Of a stretch of DNA of 64,000 nucleotides, positions 28,156-40,200 are shown piece by piece. Below the pieces are notes generated by a model. That model was not told the origin of the DNA, ran no database searches, and saw only the letters and a list, made by a program, of their open reading frames with translations. The number at the start of each line of letters is the position of its first letter. Position 1 is the first letter of the stretch. The stretch is from Flavobacteriales bacterium (GTDB taxonomy: Bacteria; Bacteroidota; Bacteroidia; NS11-12g; UBA9320): the NCBI GenBank assembly GCA_020635455.1, contig JACJZT010000004.1:1-64000 (forward strand). The letters are read 5' to 3'. The position numbers and the translations under genes were made by a program.

Positions 28156-28253
28156 GTTTTATGAACGACAAAAAAACAAGGATTTTGTTCAGATTAAGGA
28201 ACGGAACCCTGAAAGACATTCAACCTCTTTTCTAATTCTTCGAAGCTGCTTCT

Positions 28254-31200
28254 TTAAATTTCGATCACCTGACCTCCTTTAGGTTCCGAAGAACCACTTC
28301 CGGTATCGGAATTCAGGTCGATGTACTGACTTAAGGATTCAATGGTGGAAAATTGAAAGATGACTTTCACAGGCACAGTGAGACCAAATTCTTCTTCAAT
28401 TGACGTCATTAGCCTCATTGATGTAATCGAGTGCCCTCCGATCATGAAGAAATTATCATGAATGCTTATTCGTTCGGTTTGTAAAAGTTTTTTCCAGATC
28501 TCACTCATTCTGATCTCTGTTTCAGTAACAGGGCTAACAAAATCGTCGTTTTGTGTTTGATATGCCGTTGAAGTCAACAATTTTTTCTTATCCAGCTTTC
28601 CATTTAAGGTAAGAGGGAAAGCGGATGTAAGGAAAAACCGGCCCGGGATCATGTATTCAGGAAGCTTCTCTTTAGAAAGTTCGATCAATTCATTCTGAAG
28701 TTTTTCCTTATTGATCCATACCTCGTATTTTTTGCCGGTAGTTTGCTTTTCAGAAAAGATCAGTTCTTTCCTGCTTGCATAAATATTGTACAACAATTTC
28801 CCTTCCGACAAAAGGTTTTCCTTTTCAATGTGGGTAAAGAATCCTCTTTTCTCAAGATTTTCCTTAATTTTAATCAATCGATCCTCTATATCATGAACTT
28901 CGATGATCAAATTGTTGATCTTGTTCCAATCCGATCCTTCAATGCCTTTAAGTACCAAATGTTCTGAATTTTCGACATCAATCTTAAGTAGATCGATCTT
29001 TGGAATTTCCTCCAATGCAAGTATATTGGAAAGTGTTTGAGCATCACATTTAAGTTGAACAGAATTCAATTTTGCTTCTACTAACGCTTCTGCATCTTTA
29101 GCTGAAATTTTTTCCTCTTGTGATAAAATAAAATCGCGAACCGTATTTTTTACTTCATTTTTATCGCCTTCAATTCCGGACAAAATGCTTAATTGAGGAT
29201 AATAAGTGAATTCGATCTCTTTTTCCTCATCGAGCAATGCAAGTTGAAAATCCTGACCCTTTACATCGTATAGTTTTCTATTGGCATTTAAATTCCGGTA
29301 GACTTCGGGTAAAGGTTCAAATGCATAAACAGTTATACCCGGGTATTTCTGATTTAAATAGATCATAAAAAAGCCAAGATTGGCACCTACATCGAAAACT
29401 ATGCTTTCCTGGTTCAGCTCAAAATCGATCTTGTCGTAATTTCTTTCAGCAAATATTTCTTTATACAGAAAATCGATCTCGTTTTGATTGTCACCAAATA
29501 CCGGCAAACCATTGTTTAGAATCCTCAGTTTTTCTGCAAGTTCAGGATCTTTTTCAGCCAGTTTTAAAAATTCTGAAAAAAGTGGAAATTTCCTTTCATT
29601 CGGTACAATGAAGGCATCGATACGGTCATCGGTTCCATCGTCAACTTTATGTGACAGAATTTTACATTTACGAACAAATTTGTGAGATTCTATGATTTTC
29701 TCAATTTCTCCGGGCTCAATTCTGAAACCTCTTATTTTAACCTGATCGTCTGCTCTACCAAGAAATTCCAAATTACCATCCGGGAGCCATCTTGCAAGAT
29801 CTCCCGATCGATACATTTTATGGTCAGTCCTTCCCTTTTTATCAATATTAATAAATTTCTCAGCCGTTAGTTCTTTTCGGTTTAAATACCCTCTTGCCAC
29901 ACCGGCACCTCCGACATAAATTTCTCCATAAACTCCAACCGGCAAAAGTTCATTCTTCTTTCCAAAAATATTTACCTGCAGTGTAGGGATCGGTTTACCA
30001 ATATTTCGGACATCCGACTCAATATTTGATTTTTGTATTTCCAGATGCGTTACGTGGACCGTTGTTTCGGTTATCCCATACATGTTGATCAATTTCGTTT
30101 CCGGATACCTTTCATGCCAGAAATGCAACTTTTTTATTTCCAGAGACTCTCCTCCGAATATGAGGTAACGAACTGAATTTTCAAGATCGTGAAGTTTGAA
30201 ATAATCTTGCAATGCATAAAATGCAGAAGGTGTTTGATTTAACACCGTTACCTCCTCCATAACCAATAGTTTTGCAAAAGCGCCAATGTTAATGGTAACA
30301 TTGTTCGGTACGATCACCAGTTTACCACCAAACAAAAGTGCACCGAAAATTTCCCATACCGAAAAATCAAAACTAAAAGAGTGAAACAAACACCAAACAT
30401 CCTTTTCATTAAAATCGAAAAGAGGTGTTTCGTTTTTAAACAGCCTTACCACATTTCTGTGCTCTACCATGGCTCCTTTGGGTTTTCCGGTAGAACCGGA
30501 AGTGTAAATTATATATGCAAGTTGCTCCGGTTTTAGGTTTACCGAAATTTGATCTGAAGCTGCATTCTTTTCCTTAAGGACAAGATCAATGTTAACTTTC
30601 GTAGTCTCGGTAGATGCTATTAATTTTGAGGTTTTACCAGAACAAACAACCCATTTTGCTTTTGAATCCTTAAGCATGAATTGCAGTCTGTCCAAAGGAT
30701 TTTCGGGATCAATGGGCAGATAGGCAGCACCTGATTTCATAACACCCAAAAGGCTAATGATCATCTCTGGACTCCGATTCAAACAAACCGGGATTATATC
30801 TTCATTTTTTACGTTTAACCTTATAAGATAGTGGGCAAGCTTGTCTGACCTTTCCTTTAGCTCTGCATAGCTTAAATTAATATCCTTAAAGGAAACAGCG
30901 ATTCTGTCTGGATGAAGTAATGCCTGCTCTTCAAACAGATCGATCAATGTTTTTTCTTCAGGGTACTTTACGGAATTAGTGTTAAAACTTTCAAGGATCT
31001 CTTTTTCCCCGCTCCCTATAAGTTCAACGTCGTCAATAAATTCAAGTTCAAGAAACTGCTCCAGTGCTTTTTCAAAGTGGACGACTATATTCTTCATATA
31101 AAAATCATCAAGAACCGAGCTGTTGTAAAGAAACTTAACCATTAACTGATCTGTACCGACAACCATTATGGTTAGTGGATAATTGGCCTGCTCACTTACC

Positions 31201-34200
31201 TCAACACCTTTTATTTCCAATTTCCATTTTTTCGATCCGATTATTTTATTAATAGGGTAATTCTCAAAAACGAGTATGCTGTCGAAAAGATCTCCTTCGA
31301 TGCCAATTTTATTCTGAATAACAGACAGAGACGAATATTGATATTCTCTTGAACTGACCTGTCCTTCCTGAATACCTCTTAGCCATTCAACAATGTTGTG
31401 GTTATGTGTTTTAGACGAAAAAAGAGGCAGGGTATTGATAAACAAGCCAACCTTATTTTCAACATTATTCAACTCAGCAGGACGGCCTGAAACAACAACT
31501 CCATATGAGATCGCTTCTGACCTGGTATAGGTGTGTAATAAATTTGCCCAAACACCCTGGATAAGTGTATTGGAGGTTAAATTATTCCTCTTTACAAATT
31601 CTGTTATCTTTTCATTAACCTTTTTATTAATTTCCAGATTAAGTGTTTTGAAAATGCCTTCACCTTTATTTCTTTCATTTGATTTTCGAATGAAAGGTAA
31701 CAGGGTTGGTCCTTCGAGGTTTTTCAAATAGGAATCCCAAAAATTTAACGACTCACGTTTGGGCAGTTTTTCAATGAAACGAATATAATCTTCGTACTGA
31801 TCTTCCTTTATCATTGGTGCTTTCAACCCTTTTGACAAAGTTTCATAGAGATTAAGGAATTCATCCATTATTATTTGCAAGGACCAACCGTCGATCAACA
31901 TATGGTGTGAGGTCCATATCATTACGTGTTCAGTTTTGCTGATCTTCAATAACGAAATCCGCATTAACGGCGACTCTTCTATTTTGAAACCTCTTTTTTT
32001 CTCATCTATTTTAAAAGCTTCTATGGATCTTTCTCTTTCCTGACGCGTTAAGGATGTATAATCGATTTCAACGAAGGGTATTTTAACCTTGGCCAATACA
32101 ACCTGAACCGGTACTTTGAGTTCATTTACAAAAAAAGCACTTCGAAGTATGCTGTGTTTCTGAAGAACGAGGTTCCAGCATTCTTCAAAAATTTTAAGAT
32201 CCAGGCCTTGCAGGCTTGCAGAGAACTGTTCTATGTAATTTCCGGTATCGCTTTGATAAAGATGGTGAAACAACATCCCTTCCTGCAATGCACTCAATCG
32301 ATACATGCTCTGCAATTCATTTCTCAACGGTCCGGTTTTGTATGGCCTATTAAGAAATTTGTCGAGTTCCTTGTACTTAATTTCCTTTTCCAGACCAAAA
32401 TCCGAAGGAGTAAAATTAGGCCCTGGTGTTATTAAACAGTGCTCAACGATGTACCCAAGGTTATTTTGGTATGAATTCAGTAAACTTAGTATTTCTTCAC
32501 CATCAATACAGGTTTTATCATAACTCCATTTTATTTTTAAGGAACCTTTTTTGACATGGCAGTTTACCGACATTTTTTGCATTAGCCTATTTTCCGGACT
32601 TACTGCAAGTCCCGCTGCTTCATCCGTCGGGCTGAACCAACTGCTTTTGTCGGTTACATTGTCTAATTGTCCCAGATAATTGAAAACTATATCCCAGGGA
32701 TCACGACCTTTGAGTTGATTGCTTTTCGCAATGCATTTCAATACTCCGTAACCCATTCCCTTATCCGGAACCGATCTTAATTGTTCTTTTACAGACTTGA
32801 TCTTTTCACCGGGGTTCTCAAGATTCGACAGATTTAACAAAACCGGATACAGCGAAGTAAACCATCCGATGGTTGAAGAAACATCAACTTGTTTATGCAG
32901 TTCTTCACGTCCATGCCCTTCCAGTCCGATCACAATATCTTCTAATCCACTCCATTCGGCAAGTGTAAGTGCAAGGGCACAAAGCAAAACGTCATTGATC
33001 TCAGTATTATATACTTTTGCAATGTCGTATAATATATGAGAGGTCAATTCTTTAGAAATCGATAAGTCCTTCACATCCATATCCTTATACCTTCCTTTTT
33101 TCTCATTCCTTTTAGGAAATGGTTTGTATTTGCCGGATATGTTTTTCCAATAATCAAGCTGTTCAAGAGTGGAATCTTTTCTTGAATATTCTTCGAGATA
33201 GGAATACCAGTTTCTGAGCGAGAAACTCTTTAATGAGGGTTTAAAGGAAATGTTATTAATTTCATGATCAAGGATTTGCTCAAGGTCTTCCAGTAAAATA
33301 CGCCACGACACTCCATCTACAACTAAATGGTGAACAATAATTACAAGACGGTTGTGGCGATCTTTGGCCGGGGTTCGAAAAAATACCACCTTTGCCACAA
33401 TGCCATCGGTAATGGATAAGGACTGTTGGTAACTATTTGAAACATCTCTGATCTGCTTTTTAAGGTCTGTTGAACCGGTAAGATCTTCTTCATATACTGC
33501 AATTTCGCCATTGCCATAATACTGACTCCAGGAATTGTCATTAAACTCAAACCTCATCCTCAAGGCATCGTGCCGTTCTGCAATTTTTTGAAAAGCACTC
33601 CTGAGATGACCTAAACTTACCTTCTTATTCAGTTTCAGTATGACGCTTTGATTAAAATGGGAAACTTTTTCAGGATTAAACTTTAAATACCATTGCTGTA
33701 TTGGAAGCAAACCGACCTCACCTTCCAGATAACCCTGTTCACCTAAGTACTCCAAACTCTTATTCTGATCGATGAGTTGTGAAAGTTTTTCAATGGTTTG
33801 ATGGGTAAAAATGTCCTTGGGTCTGAGGCTGTAACCCAGTTTTCTGCAACGACTTACCAGTTGAATGGACAAAATTGAATCACCACCTAGTTCAAAGAAA
33901 TTGCTATGAATACCAATTGACTGAACTCCCAACAAATCTTGCCAAATCTCAGTTAGCTTCTGTTGAACTTCGTTTTGCGGTTTAACCGAATCCTTTTTGC
34001 CGGTTTTTGAATCAAAGGATACTTTTAAGCCTTTCTTATCAATTTTGCCGTTTGGTGTAAGCGGAAATGCATCAAGCCTTACCCACACACTGGGAACCAT
34101 ATATGAAGGCAACCGGTTTAGTAAATAGGCCTGAACCTCTTCTTTGCGATCTGTTGAACTGATGTAAAATGCCGCCAGATATTGTTTTCCATTAGAATCC

Positions 34201-37200
34201 TTAGCAGCCTTTACAACCACTTGCTTTAGCAATCCGGATTGTGTAATGACTGTTTCAATTTCTCCCGGTTCTACCCTGTAACCGGATATTTTAACCTGAT
34301 CATCCAGTCGACCTGAATATTCCAAACTGCCATCTTCATTCCATTTTCCAATGTCACCGGTCAGGTATATGGGTTTTTCAGAATTTTCAATAAACGTATT
34401 TACTATAAATTTAGTTCGTGTTAGCTCCATTTGATTCAGGTAACCTCTGGCCACTCCTGAACCTGCCAGGGCAATTTCTCCCGGGATCCCTATTGGCAAA
34501 GGGTTATGATCTTTATCCAACACATACACACGTGTGTTGTGGATCGGACGACCAATGTTTACGGGAATGTTCTTTCTTATCCGGTGCACGGTACTGTAGG
34601 TTGTATCCTCTGTAGGACCATACAAGTTTCTGACTTCCATTAAATCAGGGTCAATTCCCGCCAAAACAACATCACTGATAGGTTCTCCGGCCATATTAAG
34701 TACACTAACCGATGACAGATCCGTCTTTTCCCTTACCAGTGTTTCAATTAATGAAGGCACACAATTCAGAAGTATCTTCCGGTCAGCAGAAAGGTATTCG
34801 TTCACAAACAAACCACTTTCAAGTATTCGGATCGGTTTACCAATACTAAGAGGATATAATATTTCGAAAACCGACAAGTCAAAACAAAAGGATGTTACAC
34901 TGTAAACCAGCTCAAAATCTGAATCCTTAAATTCACTCTGACACCAATGTATGAATGAAACCGTATTTCGGTGCTCGATCATTACAGCCTTAGGCATTCC
35001 GGTTGAGCCCGAAGTATAGATCACATATGCTAAGTTTGAGGGTTGTATTTCGATCACAGGAGATCTTCCGTATTCTTGTTTAGTGTATTCTTTTAAAGCA
35101 ATACCCGGTGTAATGCGTTTTACCTTATTTGAAATTTCGTGATCAAAAGTTTCAGAACATAAAATAAACCTGGCTCCTGTATCCTTAAGAATGAATTGAA
35201 TTCGGTCGGTTGGATAGACGGGCTCAATCGGCACATAAGCTGCTCCGGTTTTTAATATGGCCAAAATCGAAACTACAAGATCTATGGAACGTTCCATACA
35301 AACCGGTATCATCTCTTCCTTTTGCACTCCTGATTTTAAAAGGTAATGAGCAAGTTGATCCGATCTCTTGTGTAATTCAGGATAATCGATGGTTTTAGCC
35401 CCATCGATCAAGGCAGTTGAATTAAGGCTTGAATGTGGTCTTAAAAGGTCAAGGATGCTTTTACCCACCGGATAGCTTCTTGAGGTTTGATTAAAACTTT
35501 TAAGTAATTTGTTTTCGGCCGAGTCGATAAAGCTTAGCTGAGTTAATTTACGCTGTGGGTTTTCTGCTATTTGTTTTAACAATTCTTCAAATCGACTGCA
35601 CAACCTTATAATAGTCAACTCATTGAACAAATCGGTGCTGTACTGTACCGAACCTTTTATGCCCTTCCGGGTTTCTACCATTGTAAGGGTCAATTCAAAT
35701 TTGGTAACCTCCTGACCTGAGGGTACTATTTTAGTTTTGAGGCCTTTCAATTCAATGTCAGGAACCTCCGGAGTATTCTGGTAAACGAACATAACCTGAA
35801 AAAGAGGACTTCTGCCAAGGTCTCTGTGCCTGACCGTAACGTCGATCACTTTTTCAAAAGGCACTTCCTGATTAGAATAAGCATCCAGGGTGGTTTGTTT
35901 AACGGATTCAAGTAGCTCAATAAATGAATCATCCGTGTTAATTTTTGTCCTTAGTGCCAGGGTATTAATAAAATAACCTATTAATCCTTCTACTGCCACC
36001 TGCTGACGTCCTGCGGTTGGAGTTCCGATACAAATGTCGTCCTGCCCGGTATATTTGTTCAATAATAGTTTAAAGGCAGCCAGTAATGACATGAACATGG
36101 TGGCCTGAAAAGTATCCGATACTCTTTTGAGCCCGGAACTAGTTTTGGAGTCGATCTCAAACGAAACGGAGGAACCTCTTTCACTTAAAATACCCGGGCG
36201 GGTATGATCCGTAGGTAATTCGAGAGGTTCAACATCCTTAAGTTTTTCTTCCCAGTACTTTAATTTTTTTTCTAAGACAGCATCCTTAAGATATTTCCTC
36301 TGCCAAATCGCATAATCCGAATATTGAATTTCAAGAGGTTTTAATTTTGGTTTCACCCCTTCTGAAAAAGAATTATAAAAATTAACCAACTCATTAACGA
36401 GAATGGAGACCGACCATCCGTCTGAAGCAATATGATGAATGGTCATGATAAGAACAAAATCCTTTGGTGATTTTCTTATCAATTCAGCTCGAAGCATAAA
36501 GTCTTCGGCCAAATTGAATGGCAGGTTGACGGAACTTTTGACCCTTGCTTCAACATCAAACTCTTTATTTCCTTCTGTAATTATTAATTTCCAGTTATTT
36601 TCAGTTTGTATTTTCTGATATCCTTTGCCATCGACCTCTATGAATACCGTTCTCAAAGCTTCGTGTCTTTTCAGCAATAACTTAAAAGAACTCTCCAGAG
36701 AATTTATGTCCAGATTTCCATGAATACTCAAGACCGATGGAATGTGATAGGGTAAACTTCCTTCAATTTTGTCGATAAACCATAAACGTTCCTGCGAAAA
36801 CGACATTGGAATGAACTCAGGACGGTCTTTAATCTTAAGGATCTGAGGCAGAAGTTCCGACCTGGAAGTGTTTTGGTCGATGTAGGATGCCAATAAAGAA
36901 ATGGTCGGGTTTAAAAACAGGTCCTTAATTTCCAATTCGGTTTTTAGTCGGGAACGAATGGCTGAGATCACTCTGATAGCCAGAAGTGAGTGTCCTCCCG
37001 ACTGAAAGAAATTATCATAAACACCAATGGAGTCATTCTTCAAAAGTTGTTTCCATATTTCGGAAAGCGCTTTTTCTGTATCCGACTCCGGTAATTTGAA
37101 ATTTAAACGGTTTGAGCTAATCTTATCTTCCTGCCGGCTTAAAAATTTACGGTCAACCTTTCCGTTTGGAGTGAGTGGAAATTTTTCCAAAACCCTGAGA

Positions 37201-40200
37201 TATGAAGGGATCATGTATGCCGGCAACTTTCTTTTTAAATTCTCCAAAACCTCCACCTGCAATCTGAAACCGATCTCACCCATTAAAGGAAAGTTTGAAA
37301 AGCGCTTATTGCCTGATTTTATGTTCTTCTCGGGATTCCCCTTTACGATCCTTTTCACAGAGGATCTTTCAAACAAAACATTCGCCTGAAAAGGGGAACC
37401 GGTTTTATAGATCTTGTAGGAATACCCTGTTTTATGAGCTAATTCGAAAAGTTCTGCAACCGATTGGTACTCTTCGGATGGGTACTCAATGGCATTTTTC
37501 AAATCCCTAACCGTTCCTGATGATTGAGAAAGTTCATTAAGAAGTTGATGCTCTTTCCACAATCTGGGATTCCGAATGGATCTTACCGCCAGTTCGTTCG
37601 CACCTGAATTAAGTGTTTCAATACAACTTTGAATGGTTCCGCTTTCATTCCAATCAATCCAGCCCGGAGTATAGATATCTGCATCCTCATGATTTACAAA
37701 TAATACAACAGAATACCGGTATAAACTCATTTCATTGATATACTCCGAACGGCTCCATTGTATATCTATGTGATCAATTTGAGAATATTTTGATTTCAAT
37801 GAATAAAAGTATTCATAACTCAAACACAATTCCTCTTCCTTAAGAACACTTTGGTCGGTCTCCCATTGAAAATCTCTGAGACTTGTTGAGTGATGCAATT
37901 TATCCAGTTCAAGTCTGGCTTTGAAAAGATTGAGCAATTCCCTGTCCCTGACATCTCCAAGTACGATCTGGCCTTTATTATTACCTATGATTTCAAAGCA
38001 ATTTTTCAATACATCGTCCAGATATTTTTCGCCGGGAAAATATTGGATCACAGAGTTTAGAATAATGGTATCAATGTTTTCATAATCCGTAGTATTCAAT
38101 TCATGCGCTGCAGCAACCCTGAAAAATGCATTCGGTTCCTTACGGTTATGTTTTAAATGTTCTTTAAGCTGACCAATGGATTTGCCCGAAATATCCGTTC
38201 CATAGTATTGTTGAAGGTTCTTTTCGATGGCAAAAAACACCATTCCGGTTCCGCACCCTATTTCCAATACCCGCCTGGGGGAAATCTCCAATAGTCTATC
38301 CCTAACATCGTTGATCCAGGCCTTCATTTGTTCTTCAGGAACCGGTTCACCTGTAAAACTATCTTTCCAGCTTACATAATTAAACTCTGTATTCAGATCC
38401 TTACTTTGGTCTGTGTTGGAATATTCTGATTCGTAGATCTCGGTCCAGTTCTTAACCTGTTCGAGATACAATTCCTTTTCAAGGCTTACGAGATATTTTG
38501 GATTGGGGATCACATAAGATTCAAGCACAGCCAAACCGTCGGCAGCTTTCTTTACTACTGCACACGAGCTGTCAATTGAATCCAGGTGGTTTAGTTGATT
38601 TTCAACTTCTCCCAATTCGATACGATATCCTCTCACCTTTACCTGATCATCCATTCGACCCATAAAATCGATGGTTCCATCTTTAAGCCATCTACCAAGA
38701 TCACCGGTACGGTAAAATCGGTCGGAGAGATCTCCGGTAACAGGATTCGCTATAAATCGTTCGGATGTAAGTTCCGGATTTTTCAAATACCCCCTTGTTA
38801 CACCTTTGCCACCAATACAAATTTCTCCCGGGACACCCAGCGAAGCTACTTTCCCCTGTTTGTTCAAAATAAGGATCGTAGTATTCGCAATGGGTTTACC
38901 TATGGTGACAAAATCGTCTTTCTCAATTTTTGTGCACGTGCTGTAAGTCGTTGTTTCTGTTGGCCCATAAAGGTTTCTCACTACTTTATCCTTAAAATCC
39001 AGGTTTTGTAAAATAAAGTTGTTTATGGGCTCACCTGCCATATTCAAAACACTTATGTGATCCAGATTTACCTTTTCTTTCAATAAATTTTCTACTAAAG
39101 AAGGGACAGTATTGAGCAGAATATTTTTATCTTTTGAAATGTAATGCTGAACCTGTAATCCATTTTCGAGAATGCGTATAGATTTACCAAGGCTCAGTGG
39201 ATAAAAGATCTCAAATACTGAAATGTCAAAATTGAGTGAAGTTGCAGAGTATAACAGGTCGAATGAGTCGCCGCTGAATTCCGACATACACCAGTTAATT
39301 AAATTAGCAGTATTGCGATGTTCTACCATTACACCTTTGGGATTGCCGGTTGAACCCGATGTAAAGATGAGGTAAGCAAGATCTTCGCCTTTTATTCCAA
39401 GGTTAAGATTTTTAACACTTTGTTTTTCAAGTTCATCATCCGGTGTCTGAAGATCGATATAGTGAGAAACTTTTCCCGATATTAATTCGAAGGTTTTTTG
39501 CACACCCAGAGCATAATCGGCTTCGGTCTCCTTAAGCATATATCGTATCCGTTCTTCGGGATACTCCGGATCTAAAGGCAAATAGGCTGCACCGGCCTTA
39601 AGAACCGACAGCACAGCGACCGCCATTTCAATTGATCGCGGTACACAAACCGCCACGATCGATCCTGTCCGAACTCCTTGTTTGACCAGATATCTGGCAA
39701 TTTTATTAGACCTTTTGTTTAACTCACCATAGCTTATTTTGGTGTTTTCAAAATAAAACGCAGTAGTTTCAGGAAAATCGGCTGCATTTTTTTCAAACAA
39801 TTCTACCACAGAGGTAAAAGGTATTTTAAGAACCGGTCCACATTCAAATTGCTTTAGAAGATTTCGTTCTTCTGAAGTGGTCAAATCCAGATCTACAATT
39901 TTCTGAGAAGAGTTGCTGACCATATTTTCAAGAACGAGAATAAATTGTGACAGCATCTGACGAACGGTCTCCGGTTTGAACAGGTCGGTATTATATTCGA
40001 ATGATAAATTAAAACCATCCCTGGATTTCACTGCAAAACCTTGCAGATCAAACTTTGAGGTCTCTTTTTTGGGCCTGAAGGATGTGATGTTTAACTGGTT
40101 AACATGTATTTCGGGAATTTCGGGTGTGTTCAGCATGGTAAACATTACCTGAAACAACGGATTTCGGCTTATGTCCCTTGTACTAACCAATTCTTCCACC

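Larger units (their letters stand above)
27999..28253. promoter_or_regulatory. Intergenic gap between NRPS-2 and NRPS-3
   Basis: The only real gap in the window, 255 bp and AT-rich. It holds a TATATTTG box, a perfect 12-bp palindrome and a short palindromic GAAGCAGCTTC near the NRPS-2 stop that lacks a T-run and is too tight to be a convincing terminator. A plus-strand open frame across the gap has no recognisable protein character. Confidence 0.6.

Noticed and set aside
28243..28253. GAAGCAGCTTC as a terminator after NRPS-2
   Set aside because: A near-perfect palindrome with almost no loop and no T-run after it.
27998..28282. Plus-strand open frame of 94 codons across the only intergenic gap
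   Set aside because: Starts on the complement of the NRPS-3 start codon, overlaps the end of NRPS-2, and has no protein-like motif or upstream signals.
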